This document shows positions 1 to 9,873 of a stretch of DNA of 64,000 bases, piece after piece. Source of the stretch: Eustoma russellianum. Lineage: Eukaryota; Streptophyta; Magnoliopsida; Gentianales; Gentianaceae. The DNA lies in assembly GCA_036186865.1 (NCBI GenBank), contig AP025042.1, positions 12,891,812 through 12,955,811 of the forward strand, read 5' to 3'. The notes under the pieces were generated by a model. It ran no database searches and was not told where the DNA came from. It saw only the letters and a list, made by a program, of their open reading frames with translations. A program made the position numbers and the translations under genes. Position 1 is the stretch's first letter. Every line of letters starts with the position of its first letter.

Positions 1-1401
1 GCGCCCTATGTATATGTAGTAACTTTATACACTTCCTTTGAACATAAAATGCAAGGGTATTTGAGGTATAATTGAGGTGTAGATGGTAAGTTTGATCAAG
101 TAAGAATAAGATTGAATCCTGAGTGAATTAGTAAGACGTATGGACTTGGAAAGATACGAACATGGAGTGTTTGAGGTGCAAGACCGTATACTTGATATGT
201 AAGATGTATATGTGTGTGTGTTACATGTTTGATACGAAGTTACATGTGCATCCTGCATCATGACATGGGCACTTGCATTTGATTTGAGATTTGCTTTGCC
301 AAAGAACATGTGTTTACAAGAAGGTTTAAAGTTTTCGAAAGACAAAATGGCTGCTGGTTGATCGCAGGGTATAAAAGTCACGCATTTGAAAGTAGGGTAT
401 AAAAGCGTGACCTGTGAATCAACAGCAGGGTATAAAATATGTTATGGGGCCGTGGACCTATCAGCACGGAAAATAAAGTATTTTATGGGGCCGTGGACCT
501 ATCAGCACGGATATATGTTATATGTAATGGGGCCGTGGACCTTTCAGCACGGCGTATAAAGTTACGTGATATGGGGCCGTGGACCTTTCAGCACGGGTAT
601 AAAGTTCTGTTTGCTGTGGACTGATCACCCACAGGGTATAAAGTTCTGCTACGCGAAGAATATGATATGAAGTGTGATGAAATGTTTTGTGAAGTGACAT
701 GCATGACATGTTATGAAAGAAGACATATGCATGGGTGTTGTGTGTGATTTTAAAGAAGTACATGCATCATGATACACGAAGCATAAGACTTGATATGCAA
801 GAAATGTGGTTAGCTTATGACTTGTTTATATGATTGTTGTTATAGTACATGTTTATTCTCGTATCCGTGTACCGTTTATGTGCTTTATCTGCTTGGAGGA
901 ATCCTTATAAAGATGCTACTTGCTAACCCGAGCACCTTATTTTGGGCAATGATTTGTACACTGGTGACTCGTCGTGTGTGATCCCGTAAGGTGTATAGAC
1001 GGGTTACTTGCTGGCGATAATTTCGTTAAGAACAGTTACTTTATTCCTTTTCAGGTGAGCCTAAATATGAGTTGATATTTATCGGAGACGATGGCGAGTG
1101 GGCTTAATGGGAAGACGGACATGGGAATAGATAGATGCTGAACTATTTTCTTTAAGTTTGGAAACTCAGTGTTATAACGTTGTTCTGGAACTTATAATAG
1201 CTAGATGAACAAACACCCTTTATTTCCGCTGCATTTTCTGGTTGTATTATTTACGATGAAGTTTTAAATTTTATGACGTTTCTGTTGACTTATCTTATGT
1301 CATAGATGATGTATGCTTGATCCGCTTTGACGCTTCGTAGTTCTCATAGTAGACTACGGCAGGTGCACTGGTTCCGATGACAGTGTCGGGCTGGGGCGCT
1401 A
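1..1401 (+). repeat. G1 5' LTR (left part outside window)
   Basis: No coding sequence is supported here. The layout is that of a chromovirus LTR: repeated TATAAA-containing motifs and a GC-rich tandem array near the left, then a terminal block at about 1340-1401 (TACGGCAGGTGCAC, then GGGCTGGGGCGCTATA). That block parallels the ends of the other gypsy LTRs in the window, which finish with a CGGGCG...GGGGCGATACA or GGGGTGCTACA type ending. Pol-like sequence begins immediately after it, so PBS, leader, gag and most of protease are missing. The sequence does not align convincingly with the LTR at 4457-6174. LTR identity is an inference from position and terminal architecture. Confidence 0.5.
446..596 (+). 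repeat. Four-copy 24 bp GC-rich tandem repeat in G1 LTR
   Basis: Four copies of a 24 bp unit beginning GGGGCCGTGGACC and ending TCAGCACGG lie at 446-469, 487-510, 529-552 and 573-596. Variable AT-rich spacers of 17-20 bp separate them. Copies 1 and 2 read CTATCAG in the middle, copies 3 and 4 CTTTCAG. GGGTATAAA-type motifs flank the array (about 367, 396, 429, 597 and 635). The position inside an LTR suggests a U3 regulatory array, but no function is demonstrated. Confidence 0.85.
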
Positions 1402-1402
1402 T

Positions 1403-4400
1403 AAAGAAGGCGGCACAAAAAATCTACCTAACACAGCTCAAGCATATAAGGCACCACGAAAGGGTAGAGAAGGTTTTCTTGTTTATGCCAAGGATCCCAG
1501 TGTTGGGGTATCTTCTATTGACAAAATACCAATGGTCAAAGAGTTCAAAGACGTCTTCTCTGATGAGCTACCCAGTTTACCGTCCAACCGTGAGATAGAG
1601 TTTGAGATTAAGCTGGTACCAGGGGCAGAACCCATATCTAAAGCTCCTTATCCTATGGCCCCCGCCGAATTGAAGGAACTCAAGGAACAATTACAAGAGC
1701 TATTAGATTGAAAGTTCATCCGACCCAGTGCTTGACCATGGGGTGCACATGTTCTATTTGTGAAAAAGAAGGACGGTAGTATGCACATGTGCATCGACTA
1801 CCGAGAATTAAACAAAATCATATAAAGAACAAGTATCGCCTTTCGAGAACTTGAATTACTATTATTGTGAACTGAGAATTTCCTTGTAATCATTTAGGGT
1901 GCGAGGGTATTCTCAAAGATTGATCTTATGTCAGGATACCATCAACTCAGGATCAAGGCCGACGATATTGCGAAGACGGCCTTCCAAACAAGATATGGGC
2001 ATTATGAGTTTCTGGTGATGCCCTTCGGACTCACTAATTCCCCTGCAACATTTATGGACATGATGAATATCATGTTCAGCAACCAACTAGATAAATTTGT
2101 GGTAGTGTTTATCGATGATAACTTGGTATACTCGCCAGATGAAGAGACACATGAGATGCATCTGAGGACTGTTATGGGAATATTGAGACCGAAGAAGCTC
2201 TTTGCGTAGTTTAGTAAATGCGAATTCTTGCTACACATATTCTTCTTGGGTCATGTGGTGTCTGAGGAAGGTAGATCAATGGACCCCAAGAAGATTGAAG
2301 CGATTATCGAGTGACCGAGGCCAACAAATGTGACTGAGGTACGGAGTTTTCTTGGGTTGGCCGGTTATTATAGAAAGTTTGTGGAGGGTTTCTCGACTAT
2401 TGCTGTGCCTCTGAGCCTTTTGACTCAGAAGAAAATGAAATTTGAGTGGACCCCTGAATGTGAGAAGAGTTTTACAGAGTTAAAGAAGAGGTTGACGACA
2501 GCTCCCGTGTTAGCACAGCCTTCCTGGGAAGGAGAATTTGTGGTATACAGCGATACTTCCAAGAATGGTCTGGGCTGTGTGTTGATGCAGGGGGGAAGAG
2601 TCATAACTTATGCATCGAGACAGTTGAAACCATATAACAGAATTATCTGACCCATGATTAAGAGTTGGATGCAGTAGTGTTTACTCTGAAGATTTGTAGA
2701 CAATACCTTTATGGAGAGAAATGCCAAGTACTCATGGACCAAAAAGTTTAAAGTACTTGCTCACTCAGAAGGAACTTAATACGAGGCATCGTTGTTGGTT
2801 GGAGCTGATCAAGGACTACGATCTCACGATCAGTTACCATCCGGGCAAGGCTATTCGAGTGGCTGATGCACTGAGCAGGAAATTGAGCCATGCCCGGCAG
2901 ACCCCGTTAGAGAGAGAGATCGTGGAGTTTGACTTGGATATTGTTGACTCCACAACAAATGTTCTGGCCACCCTAACCATTATGCATACACTGGTTGAGA
3001 AAATTAAGGAAGCACAGGTTGATTATGAGGCTTTACGAGGTATTAACCAGAGGTTGTCCACTAGTCAGGTCGAAGGATTTCAGGTATCGGGAGATGAAAG
3101 TCTTTGGTTTCAGGGAAGATTACGTGTGCTTGATAATTTGGACCTTCGAAGAGAGTTGCTAAAAGAGGCCCATAATACCAGATTGTCTATCCACCCAGGA
3201 GCCACTAAGATGTATAATGACTTGAAGAGAAACTATTGGTGTAGTGGTATGAAAAGACATCGCAGAGTTCATAGAGAGATGTTTGGTGTGTCAACAGGTT
3301 AAGGAAGAACATCAACGACCCAGAGGTCTAATGCTACCGTTAGATATTCCCATGCAGAAGTGTGAGCATATTACCATGGATATCGTGGTTGAACTTACGA
3401 AGACAAGAAATAATAATGATGCTATTTGGGTTATTGTTGATCATTTGACTAAGTCTGCACATTGTCTACCGATATCGATGGAGATGCCTTCAGAAAAGTT
3501 GGCGACCTTGTATGTGGATAATAGTGAGTTACATGGCGTTCCTATGAGTATAGTATCCGACCGTGACCTAAGATTTACATCTTGATTTTGGAGAGCCTAT
3601 CAGATGCCTATGGGTACCGAGTTGAGATTGAGTACGACATTCCATCCCCAGACCGATGGTCAGTTTGAGAGGACAATTCAGAAGCTCGAGGATATGTTAC
3701 GAGCATGTGCGTTTGATTTTAAAAGAAGCTGGGATGGCATGGTGAGGCTAATTGAGTTCTCGTACAATAACAGTCATCACAGTGCTATTGGGATGGCACC
3801 CTTTGAGGCTCTTTATGGACGGATGTGTAGGTCACCACTATATTGGGATGATGTTGGAGAGAGGGTTATTACTAGGCCAGAATTGGTCGAGCAGATGTTA
3901 GAAAAGATTAAGGTGATTCGTCAGAGATTGAAAGCGGCCCAAGACCGGAGTAAGAGTTGGGCTGATTTGAGAAGACGACCTTTGGAGTTTGATGTAGGAG
4001 AGTAGGTGTATCTAAGAGTCTCACCTACAAAAGGAGTGATGAGATTTGAAGAGAAGGGTAAGTTGAACCCTCGTTATGTATGTCCCTTCGAGGTGCTCAA
4101 AAAGATTGGAACTCTGGCTTATCGACTTGCTTTGCCTCCAGCATTGTCGCAAGTGTACAACGTATTCTACGTGCCGCAACTTAGAAGATATGTCCCTGAT
4201 CCAAGTCATATTTTGGAGGTGCAGCCTTTGAAAATGAGAAGTGATACGACCTACGAAGAGGTTCCTATGAGGATTGTGGATCGCAGTGAGCAGGTTCTAA
4301 GTCACCGAGTTATTCCATATGGGAAGGTACAACAGAGTAATCATACCGAAAAGGAAGCCATATAGGAGCTTGAAGATCAGATATGTGAGATGTGTCCTCA

Positions 4401-4440
4401 ACTCTTCACTAAGGCATGCAAGTTTCGGGGACGAAACTTT
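1403..4440 (+). pseudogene. G1 Ty3/gypsy chromovirus pol (degenerate)
   Basis: Remnant of a Ty3/gypsy polyprotein starting just before RT. Visible in order: the pre-RT linker and RT N-terminus (about 1550-1850, CIDYREL motif, several stops); RT palm (1898-2300, with VMPFGLTN and the catalytic FIDD at about 2112); RNase H (about 2450-2900, ending in the ALSRK motif); integrase H2C2 region (about 3150-3300); integrase core (3340-3950, HPQTDGQ and YNNSHH motifs); and a C-terminal chromodomain-like tail (about 4200-4420). Stops and frame changes occur throughout, for example near 1710, 2210, 2310, 2650, 3300, 3583 and 4003. Gag and protease are absent. The family matches plant Tekay/Del-type chromoviruses. 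It is not functional. Confidence 0.9.
1849..1897 (+). other. Remnant of RT intron acceptor in G1
   Basis: Between the RT segment KNKY and the GARVFSKIDL-type segment (restarting at 1898), G1 has AT-rich non-coding sequence ending in ATCATTTAG. This is exactly where G2 and G4 have a 71 bp GT-AG intron. The coding segment before the donor (the DDLFDQL region) is deleted, so only an acceptor-like end remains. This is an inference from position and context. Confidence 0.45.
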
Positions 4441-4445
4441 TGTAA

Positions 4446-4456
4446 GGGGGAGAGAA
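4446..4456 (+). promoter_or_regulatory. G1 polypurine tract
   Basis: The purine run GGGGGAGAGAA lies directly before the TG of the downstream LTR. This is the expected plus-strand priming site of an LTR retrotransposon. Confidence 0.75.
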
Positions 4457-5159
4457 TGTTATATTCCGTTTTTTAAAAAGGTCAAAAGGGTCATTAAGGT
4501 CTAATTAATTATTAAACCTAATTTGATTAGGAAAATTCTCCTTAAACCCTAATCAAATTTCTATTTAATCACGTGAATTCTCCTCCTCCCCTCACAAACA
4601 TTCGGCCTCCCTCTCCAGGAAGAGAAAAACGTTTTTTCTTCTTGCTCCAAACCACAAGGTCGCCGGCCTAAGGAGGAGAGCCACCGCTGTGATTAACCCT
4701 TCAACGCATAGGAATAGCCTTCAATTGTCGTGTAGGTGCCCCCTTAATATCCTTTGTATGAAACACTATAATCATTAATTTCTTTACAAAACTGAGATCG
4801 TGCATAAGTATTAATGCATGTATAGATGTTTGATTAGTGGATTATATGTGTATGTGATGAATTGTATATCCATATATATGATCGCATATGTTATATATGT
4901 ATGATGTTATTTTTGTATGATTGGTATGAAAAGGTTGTATTTTTTTGAATATATGAATAATGGAATTGGTTGGAGGTGGTGGTGGTGTGTGCCACGTGCT
5001 GCCGTGATTGTGGTGTGTGTTGGGGTGTGTGTGGTGGAGGCGTGCGGGTGAGAGGAGTGGCGGCTGGGCGGGCGGTTGAGAGAGTGGTGGCTGAGGGGGT
5101 GCGGGTGAAGGAGTGGGGATGGGGCTGAGGGGGTTGCGGTTGGGGGTACCTAGGGGGTG

Positions 5160-5355
5160 GGGGAGAGGGGTTGTTGGATGAGGAGAGGTAGGGAAGGAAA
5201 GTGAAAGTTGAAAGAATCTGAGGGAAAAAGGAATCGCAAGAAGCTGAGGACAGAAAGGAAGGAAAAAGAAAAAGGAAAATAAAAGGAAAAGAAAAGGAAA
5301 AAGAAAAAAGAAAAGGGAAAAAGGAAAAGAAAAAAAGGAAAAGGAAATGAAGGAA
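5160..5355 (+). repeat. Purine-rich tract in G1 3' LTR
   Basis: About 195 bases are almost entirely A and G on the plus strand, following a G-rich stretch with many GG runs (4970-5160). The tract is low-complexity. Such tracts can form triplex or slipped structures, but nothing here shows that they do. Confidence 0.85.
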
Positions 5356-5403
5356 GGATTTGTATGTGATATCTGTGCATTCATACATCACCACATTACA
5401 TCT

Positions 5404-5475
5404 CTCTTCTGCTAGGTTATGCGAGCCGTAAGTCGCAACTCTGTTCTGTTAGGTTATGCGAGCCATAAGTCGCAT
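5404..5475 (+). repeat. Direct duplication of about 36 bp
   Basis: Two adjacent copies of a unit with core AGGTTATGCGAGCC and TAAGTCGCA (5404-5438 and 5439-5475). A partial third copy of the CTGTTCTGTTAGG head follows. The arrangement is seen directly in the sequence and lies within the LTR. Confidence 0.85.
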
Positions 5476-6174
5476 CTCTGTTCTGTTCTGTTAGGTCCTG
5501 GGGTCATGCATTGTACGATAGGATACATGTTCCTGAGAACGTAGGCATATCATGCATCAAATATTTGACATTGCCTTTCACGCTCATCTCGCATGCTTAT
5601 GTGTTTGATTGTTTTAAGAAGTATGACCATTATACGTATTTGTGAAAACATGGATAATCTATTTTCATATTACCGTACTTATATGTATTTCACTACTGTC
5701 CTAGTGTGTATGATCTCTCAAGGCCGATGCAGGCAGGGTACCTACTGAGTGACGTTTTTGTCGCTCACACCATTCCTTATATTTTGTTGCAGACAACTCA
5801 AGGTATGACTACATATGGGTTGGAGAGGACTCTGAATGGGCACATTGGGACTCTTAGAGACTGATTGATGACTGAGGATCGGAAATTGGAGAAGTTTTAT
5901 GTTATTATCATTTCATTTGAGGGCATAGGTTAGGGATTTCTTATTTACATAATTTACGATGTCGTTAGAGGATTTTGACTTGATTTTGACTATTGATGGA
6001 TAGTGTATTTTACATTCCGATTTAGAGTTTTGAGTTGATTTATTTTGCTTCCGCCATCGAATACTGTGTCGTTTTGATAAGTACAGGGATTCGTACAGAA
6101 CGCCTTGTATATCCCTTAGCGAAATACGACGGGCGTACTGATTCTGACCCTAGGGTTCGGGATGGGGCGATACA

Positions 6175-6447
6175 TGCATATACAATACCATAGATTGCAT
6201 ATTATATACACCATGAAAACTATACCAACAATCCTTACACATATACCCTTTGGCCGAAACATATATAGACCCTATATATATATATATACATTTTCGGCTT
6301 TTATTCACATAAAATACCAAAAGTTTGCATCTTTATATGCACACACAATACACGGCATACATATATCTGCCCGTAATTTTTGCAAAAACACAACGAATAC
6401 AGAGAAGGTACTTACTTGTACATGTATTAGACGACACAGTTGATCAC
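6175..6447. other. AT-rich non-coding flank, possibly part of G3 3' LTR
   Basis: No gene is supported; the 93-residue open frame here has no recognisable domain. The sequence is continuous with 14536-14819 across the C1 insertion, because C1 has matching ATCAC flanks. G3's pol runs toward this region on the minus strand, so together the two pieces could be the truncated 3' LTR of G3. A TATATATA microsatellite lies at about 6274-6290. Confidence 0.35.
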
Positions 6448-6845
6448 TGTTGGAATACAGGCTACATCAGATGAAGACTCATACCAGAAACCAAGGGATG
6501 ATGCCAATGTGCTAAGCAGCAGAAATTCCCTTTGAGGCATTTCAGGCGAGCAGTTTCTTCTAAGCGTTGAACGCCTATTCTTGTGCCCTAATTTCTCTAT
6601 GAATTATTCTTATTTTCATCATGTTATTGTACATAAGTATTGTTTAATCTAGGTCATGAGGTACATCATCATTTTGATGATTTAGCTTGCTTTTATCCAA
6701 ATGTTTTTGCCGGTCTCCTTCAACAGGCTAGCGTTGGACCTTACTTGTGTATATATATGACTTTAATGCCCTTTGTGAATAAGAAGATGAAATTTTTGTC
6801 TCACTTTAAGTGTTTATTGTGATATTTGAGCTCATTTTCTCTATA
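6448..6845 (+). repeat. C1 5' LTR
   Basis: Homologous to 14118-14530, sharing GGCTACATCAGA, the TTTCATCATG block and the terminal GAGCTCATTTTCTCTA. The 3' edge is placed just before the PBS at 6848. The 60-residue frame at 6640-6822 lies wholly inside the LTR and is not a gene. Confidence 0.85.
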
Positions 6846-6847
6846 TA

Positions 6848-6858
6848 GTATCAGAACC
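6848..6858 (+). other. C1 primer-binding site
   Basis: GTATCAGAACC follows the 5' LTR within a few bases. It resembles the initiator-Met tRNA-complementary site of plant LTR elements, with mismatches. Confidence 0.7.
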
Positions 6859-6954
6859 ATAGTGCTGTGCGTTGATTTCGTGAGTTCTAATTCAAATTTA
6901 TTATTCTTCATCTTCTTATTCTTCCGTGAAATTCTTTATTTCTAAACTTGAAAC

Positions 6955-9873
6955 ATGGAAGATGTTGGAAGCAAGTCTCCATTTAATCTAGTCCTATTGT
7001 TGTTCACACTAACTCATCTGGATCTAGCTCAGACCATAGCACTATTGATTCAACTCCTGTTATAATAACAACGCACAATCTAACTGAGAACGACTATCTT
7101 GCTTGGTCTAGAGCTGTAAGATGTTATCACAGGCAAAGGTAAGGAAGACTACCTTAAGCCTGAGAGTTAAGTTCCTGAAGAGAGTGATGCTCGATTTAAA
7201 ACTTGGAATGCTGAGAATTCCATGATTATGTCATGGTTGATTGGATCAATGACCACTGATGTAAGTGATAACTTTATTCTCTATGATTCTACTGCTGTGT
7301 TGTGGAAAGAAACTCAAGAAATGTAGTCCAAGCTGGATAATGTTTCTAAACTCTATGAACTTGATGTCATGCTTCATGACATCAAGCAAAGGGACTCACC
7401 TGTGAATGTATATTTTGGTCGGTAAAAAGGATTTGGCATTAAATTGATGTCTATGACACTCATAAGTGGTCAAATCAAGAAGCTCATTAAAATGTATAAG
7501 TGCATTACTGAAACCAGAGAATCTTTAGGTTCTTGGCTGTTTTAAACAAGGAGGTTGACGCTGTTAGAGGGAGGATTCTTAGCACCAAGACACTTCCTTC
7601 CATTAATAATGTGTTTTCTGAGATAAGGCAAGAGGAAAGTAGGATCAAACTCATGATGAGCTCCACTTCCACAACTTAAGGATCAGCAATTGCTGTTTTT
7701 GCACCTAAAAATACTCAATGTGATCAGGCTACTACTAATGTAGTAACCAAGAGATATGCTCCTCCCTCTCAAAATGATAACAGGAGGAGTGGTGACTCTA
7801 AACCTTTCTATAAATATTGCAAGAAAACATGCCACATAGAAGAAATATGTTTTGCCAAACATGGCAGACCACTAGCTAGATTCAATGAACAATGGAGGAA
7901 ACCTGAACCTTGGAGGTCTCAAGCCTCCAACAATGGTAACTAGAGAGGAGTCAGCCCCAATGTGTCTAGTAAACTATGTTACTGGACCACCGATGTCCCA
8001 ATCTAGAGTCCACTGATGCAATCTTCCAGTTTATGAAGCAACATCACTCTCAGCAAAAACCCCTGGATATAAATAAGGAAGCTATTCAAGCCGCTATGGT
8101 TAGCTATGGTAAAAATTTTTTAAACTCCTTTTTACTTAGATTGTTGATTCTGGCGCCACTTATCATATGACATGGAACAAGGAAAAACTAACTGATTATG
8201 TGTTGTTTGATAGTTTTGCAAAGGTTAAGGTTGCTAATGGTGCTGGAATTAGTATTGTTGGATGTGGAAATATGAGGTTAACTAAGAACTTAAAATTAAG
8301 AAACGTTCTTTTTATACCTGAGCTAAGCTTGAACTTGATCTCTGTTAGAAAAATTGTTGAAGATAATATATGTGAAGTAAAATTTCTCACCTTCTAAATG
8401 TTATTTTCAGGAGGTCTTCTCCAAAAAAATGATTAGAGGTGCTAACAAGGTCAATAGACTCTTCTTTCTTCAAGCTGAAGAGTCAAGTCCTCTAAGTAGT
8501 CAAACTAGTGTAGGATCATGTATGATTGTTATTAAGAATACTGAGAGCATTTTGTTATAGCATAAGAGATTAGGACATCCTAACATTTTGTTCAGAAGTC
8601 TTATGCCAGTTTTGTTTGTTAATGTCAATCAATCTAATTTGTTTTTGTGAAGACTGTTTGTTTGCTAAAAGTTGCAGAACCAGTTATCCAAAGACAAATT
8701 ATAAATTTAGTGCTCCTTTAAGTTTGATTCACTCTGATGTGTGAGGATCTTCAAGGGTAGCCAACATCAATGGTGCTTAGTGGTTCATCACATTTGTTGA
8801 TGGCCATACTAGACTTACCTGACTATACTTTATGAAGCACAAGTATGGTTCAATACCAGTTTGATACTATAATAAAAACGTTAATAACTGATAATGGCCT
8901 TGGATATCTTAAATCATCTATGAAATATTACCTTAATACTGAGGGAATCACTATCAGACTTCATGTACCTACACTCCACAACAAAATGGAGTTGTGGAGA
9001 GGAAGAATAGACATCTCCTTGAAGTAACAAAGACAATCATTGATGTTGGGGTGAGGGTGTACTTACTTGCTACACACCTCATTGACAGGATGCCACCTAA
9101 GGTGCTGGACTATGTTACTCCTAAGAATGCTTTGTCTCATTGTTTTCCTAATTCAAATTTATTTTTTGAAATTCCTATCAAAGTTTTGGTTGCATTGTGT
9201 ATATACACATTCTTGAGCAATTCAAAACCAAGATGAACATAAGATCTGAAAAATGTATCTTTCTTGGGTATTCTCATACTCAAAAGGATACAAATGCTAC
9301 TCTCCTACATCAAGGAAAATTTTTGTTTCCCTTGATGTTGTATTTGATAAATCCAAGGCATTCTATGATAAGGGTGTTACTCAGTCTAAGCATGAAAAGA
9401 AATGCAAACACTTGGAGTATTATTGATCTTCCTAGCAATGAGCCTGTAAGAGGAGTATATGACCCAGCTGAGGCGGAGAATCAGCATTCACCTCAGAGGG
9501 ATCCCATTGGTTTTGATCATCATGAGAATACTTGTAGGAGTATTGAGGAATCAGAGGGTGAATCATCTTCCTTCAGGGAGATTGTCCCAGTTGATGATAG
9601 ACCCATTGCTATCAGAAATGGGGTCAGAACATGTGCGAAGAAGATGTATCCCATTGGCAATTATATTTCATATGATTGTCTTAATGAGAACCCTAATGCT
9701 TTTGTTTCCTCACTTGACATTTCAAAGGTTCCAAGGGATATTCAAGATGCTTTATCCCAACCTGGATAGAAGAAAGATGTATTGAGGAAATGAATGCCTT
9801 GATCAAAAATGGGACTTGGGAAATTATACCTGCTATGAGTGGAATCAAACCGTGGGATGCAGATGAATCTTTT
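6955..9873 (+). pseudogene. C1 gag, protease, integrase and start of RT (degenerate copia)
   Basis: Begins near ATG 6955 with gag: an N-D-Y-x-x-W-S-R type motif at about 7090 and a decayed CCHC knuckle around 7810-7860. A protease/pre-integrase segment follows at 8160-8400 (LSLNLISV-type motif). Then come decayed integrase (about 8540-9240, TDNGxGY at about 8890) and the linker leading to RT (9400-9870). Multiple stops and frame changes occur, so no single long frame survives. The reading resumes at 12709 after the solo LTR. This is non-functional. Confidence 0.8.

Larger units (their letters stand above)
4457..6174 (+). repeat. G1 3' LTR (1718 bp)
   Basis: Starts TGTTATATTC just after the polypurine tract and ends GGGGCGATACA, giving TG...CA termini. 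Inside are a G-rich then purine-rich tract (about 4970-5355), a duplicated 36 bp block (5404-5475) and a terminal segment resembling other chromovirus LTR ends (TACGACGGGCGTACTG, then the terminal block). Long reading frames on the minus strand across 4840-5395 come from the purine/pyrimidine bias and are not genes. Confidence 0.75.

Noticed and set aside
4842..5394. Minus-strand frames of 167 and 180 codons rich in Phe, Leu, Ser and Pro
   Set aside because: They read the complement of a purine-rich LTR tract. Several overlapping frames stay open for the same compositional reason, and no domain is present.
6175..6447. 93-codon frame at 6162-6443 as a gene
   Set aside because: It starts inside the G1 LTR and ends at the C1 insertion, is rich in Ile, Tyr and His from AT repeats, and has no domain.
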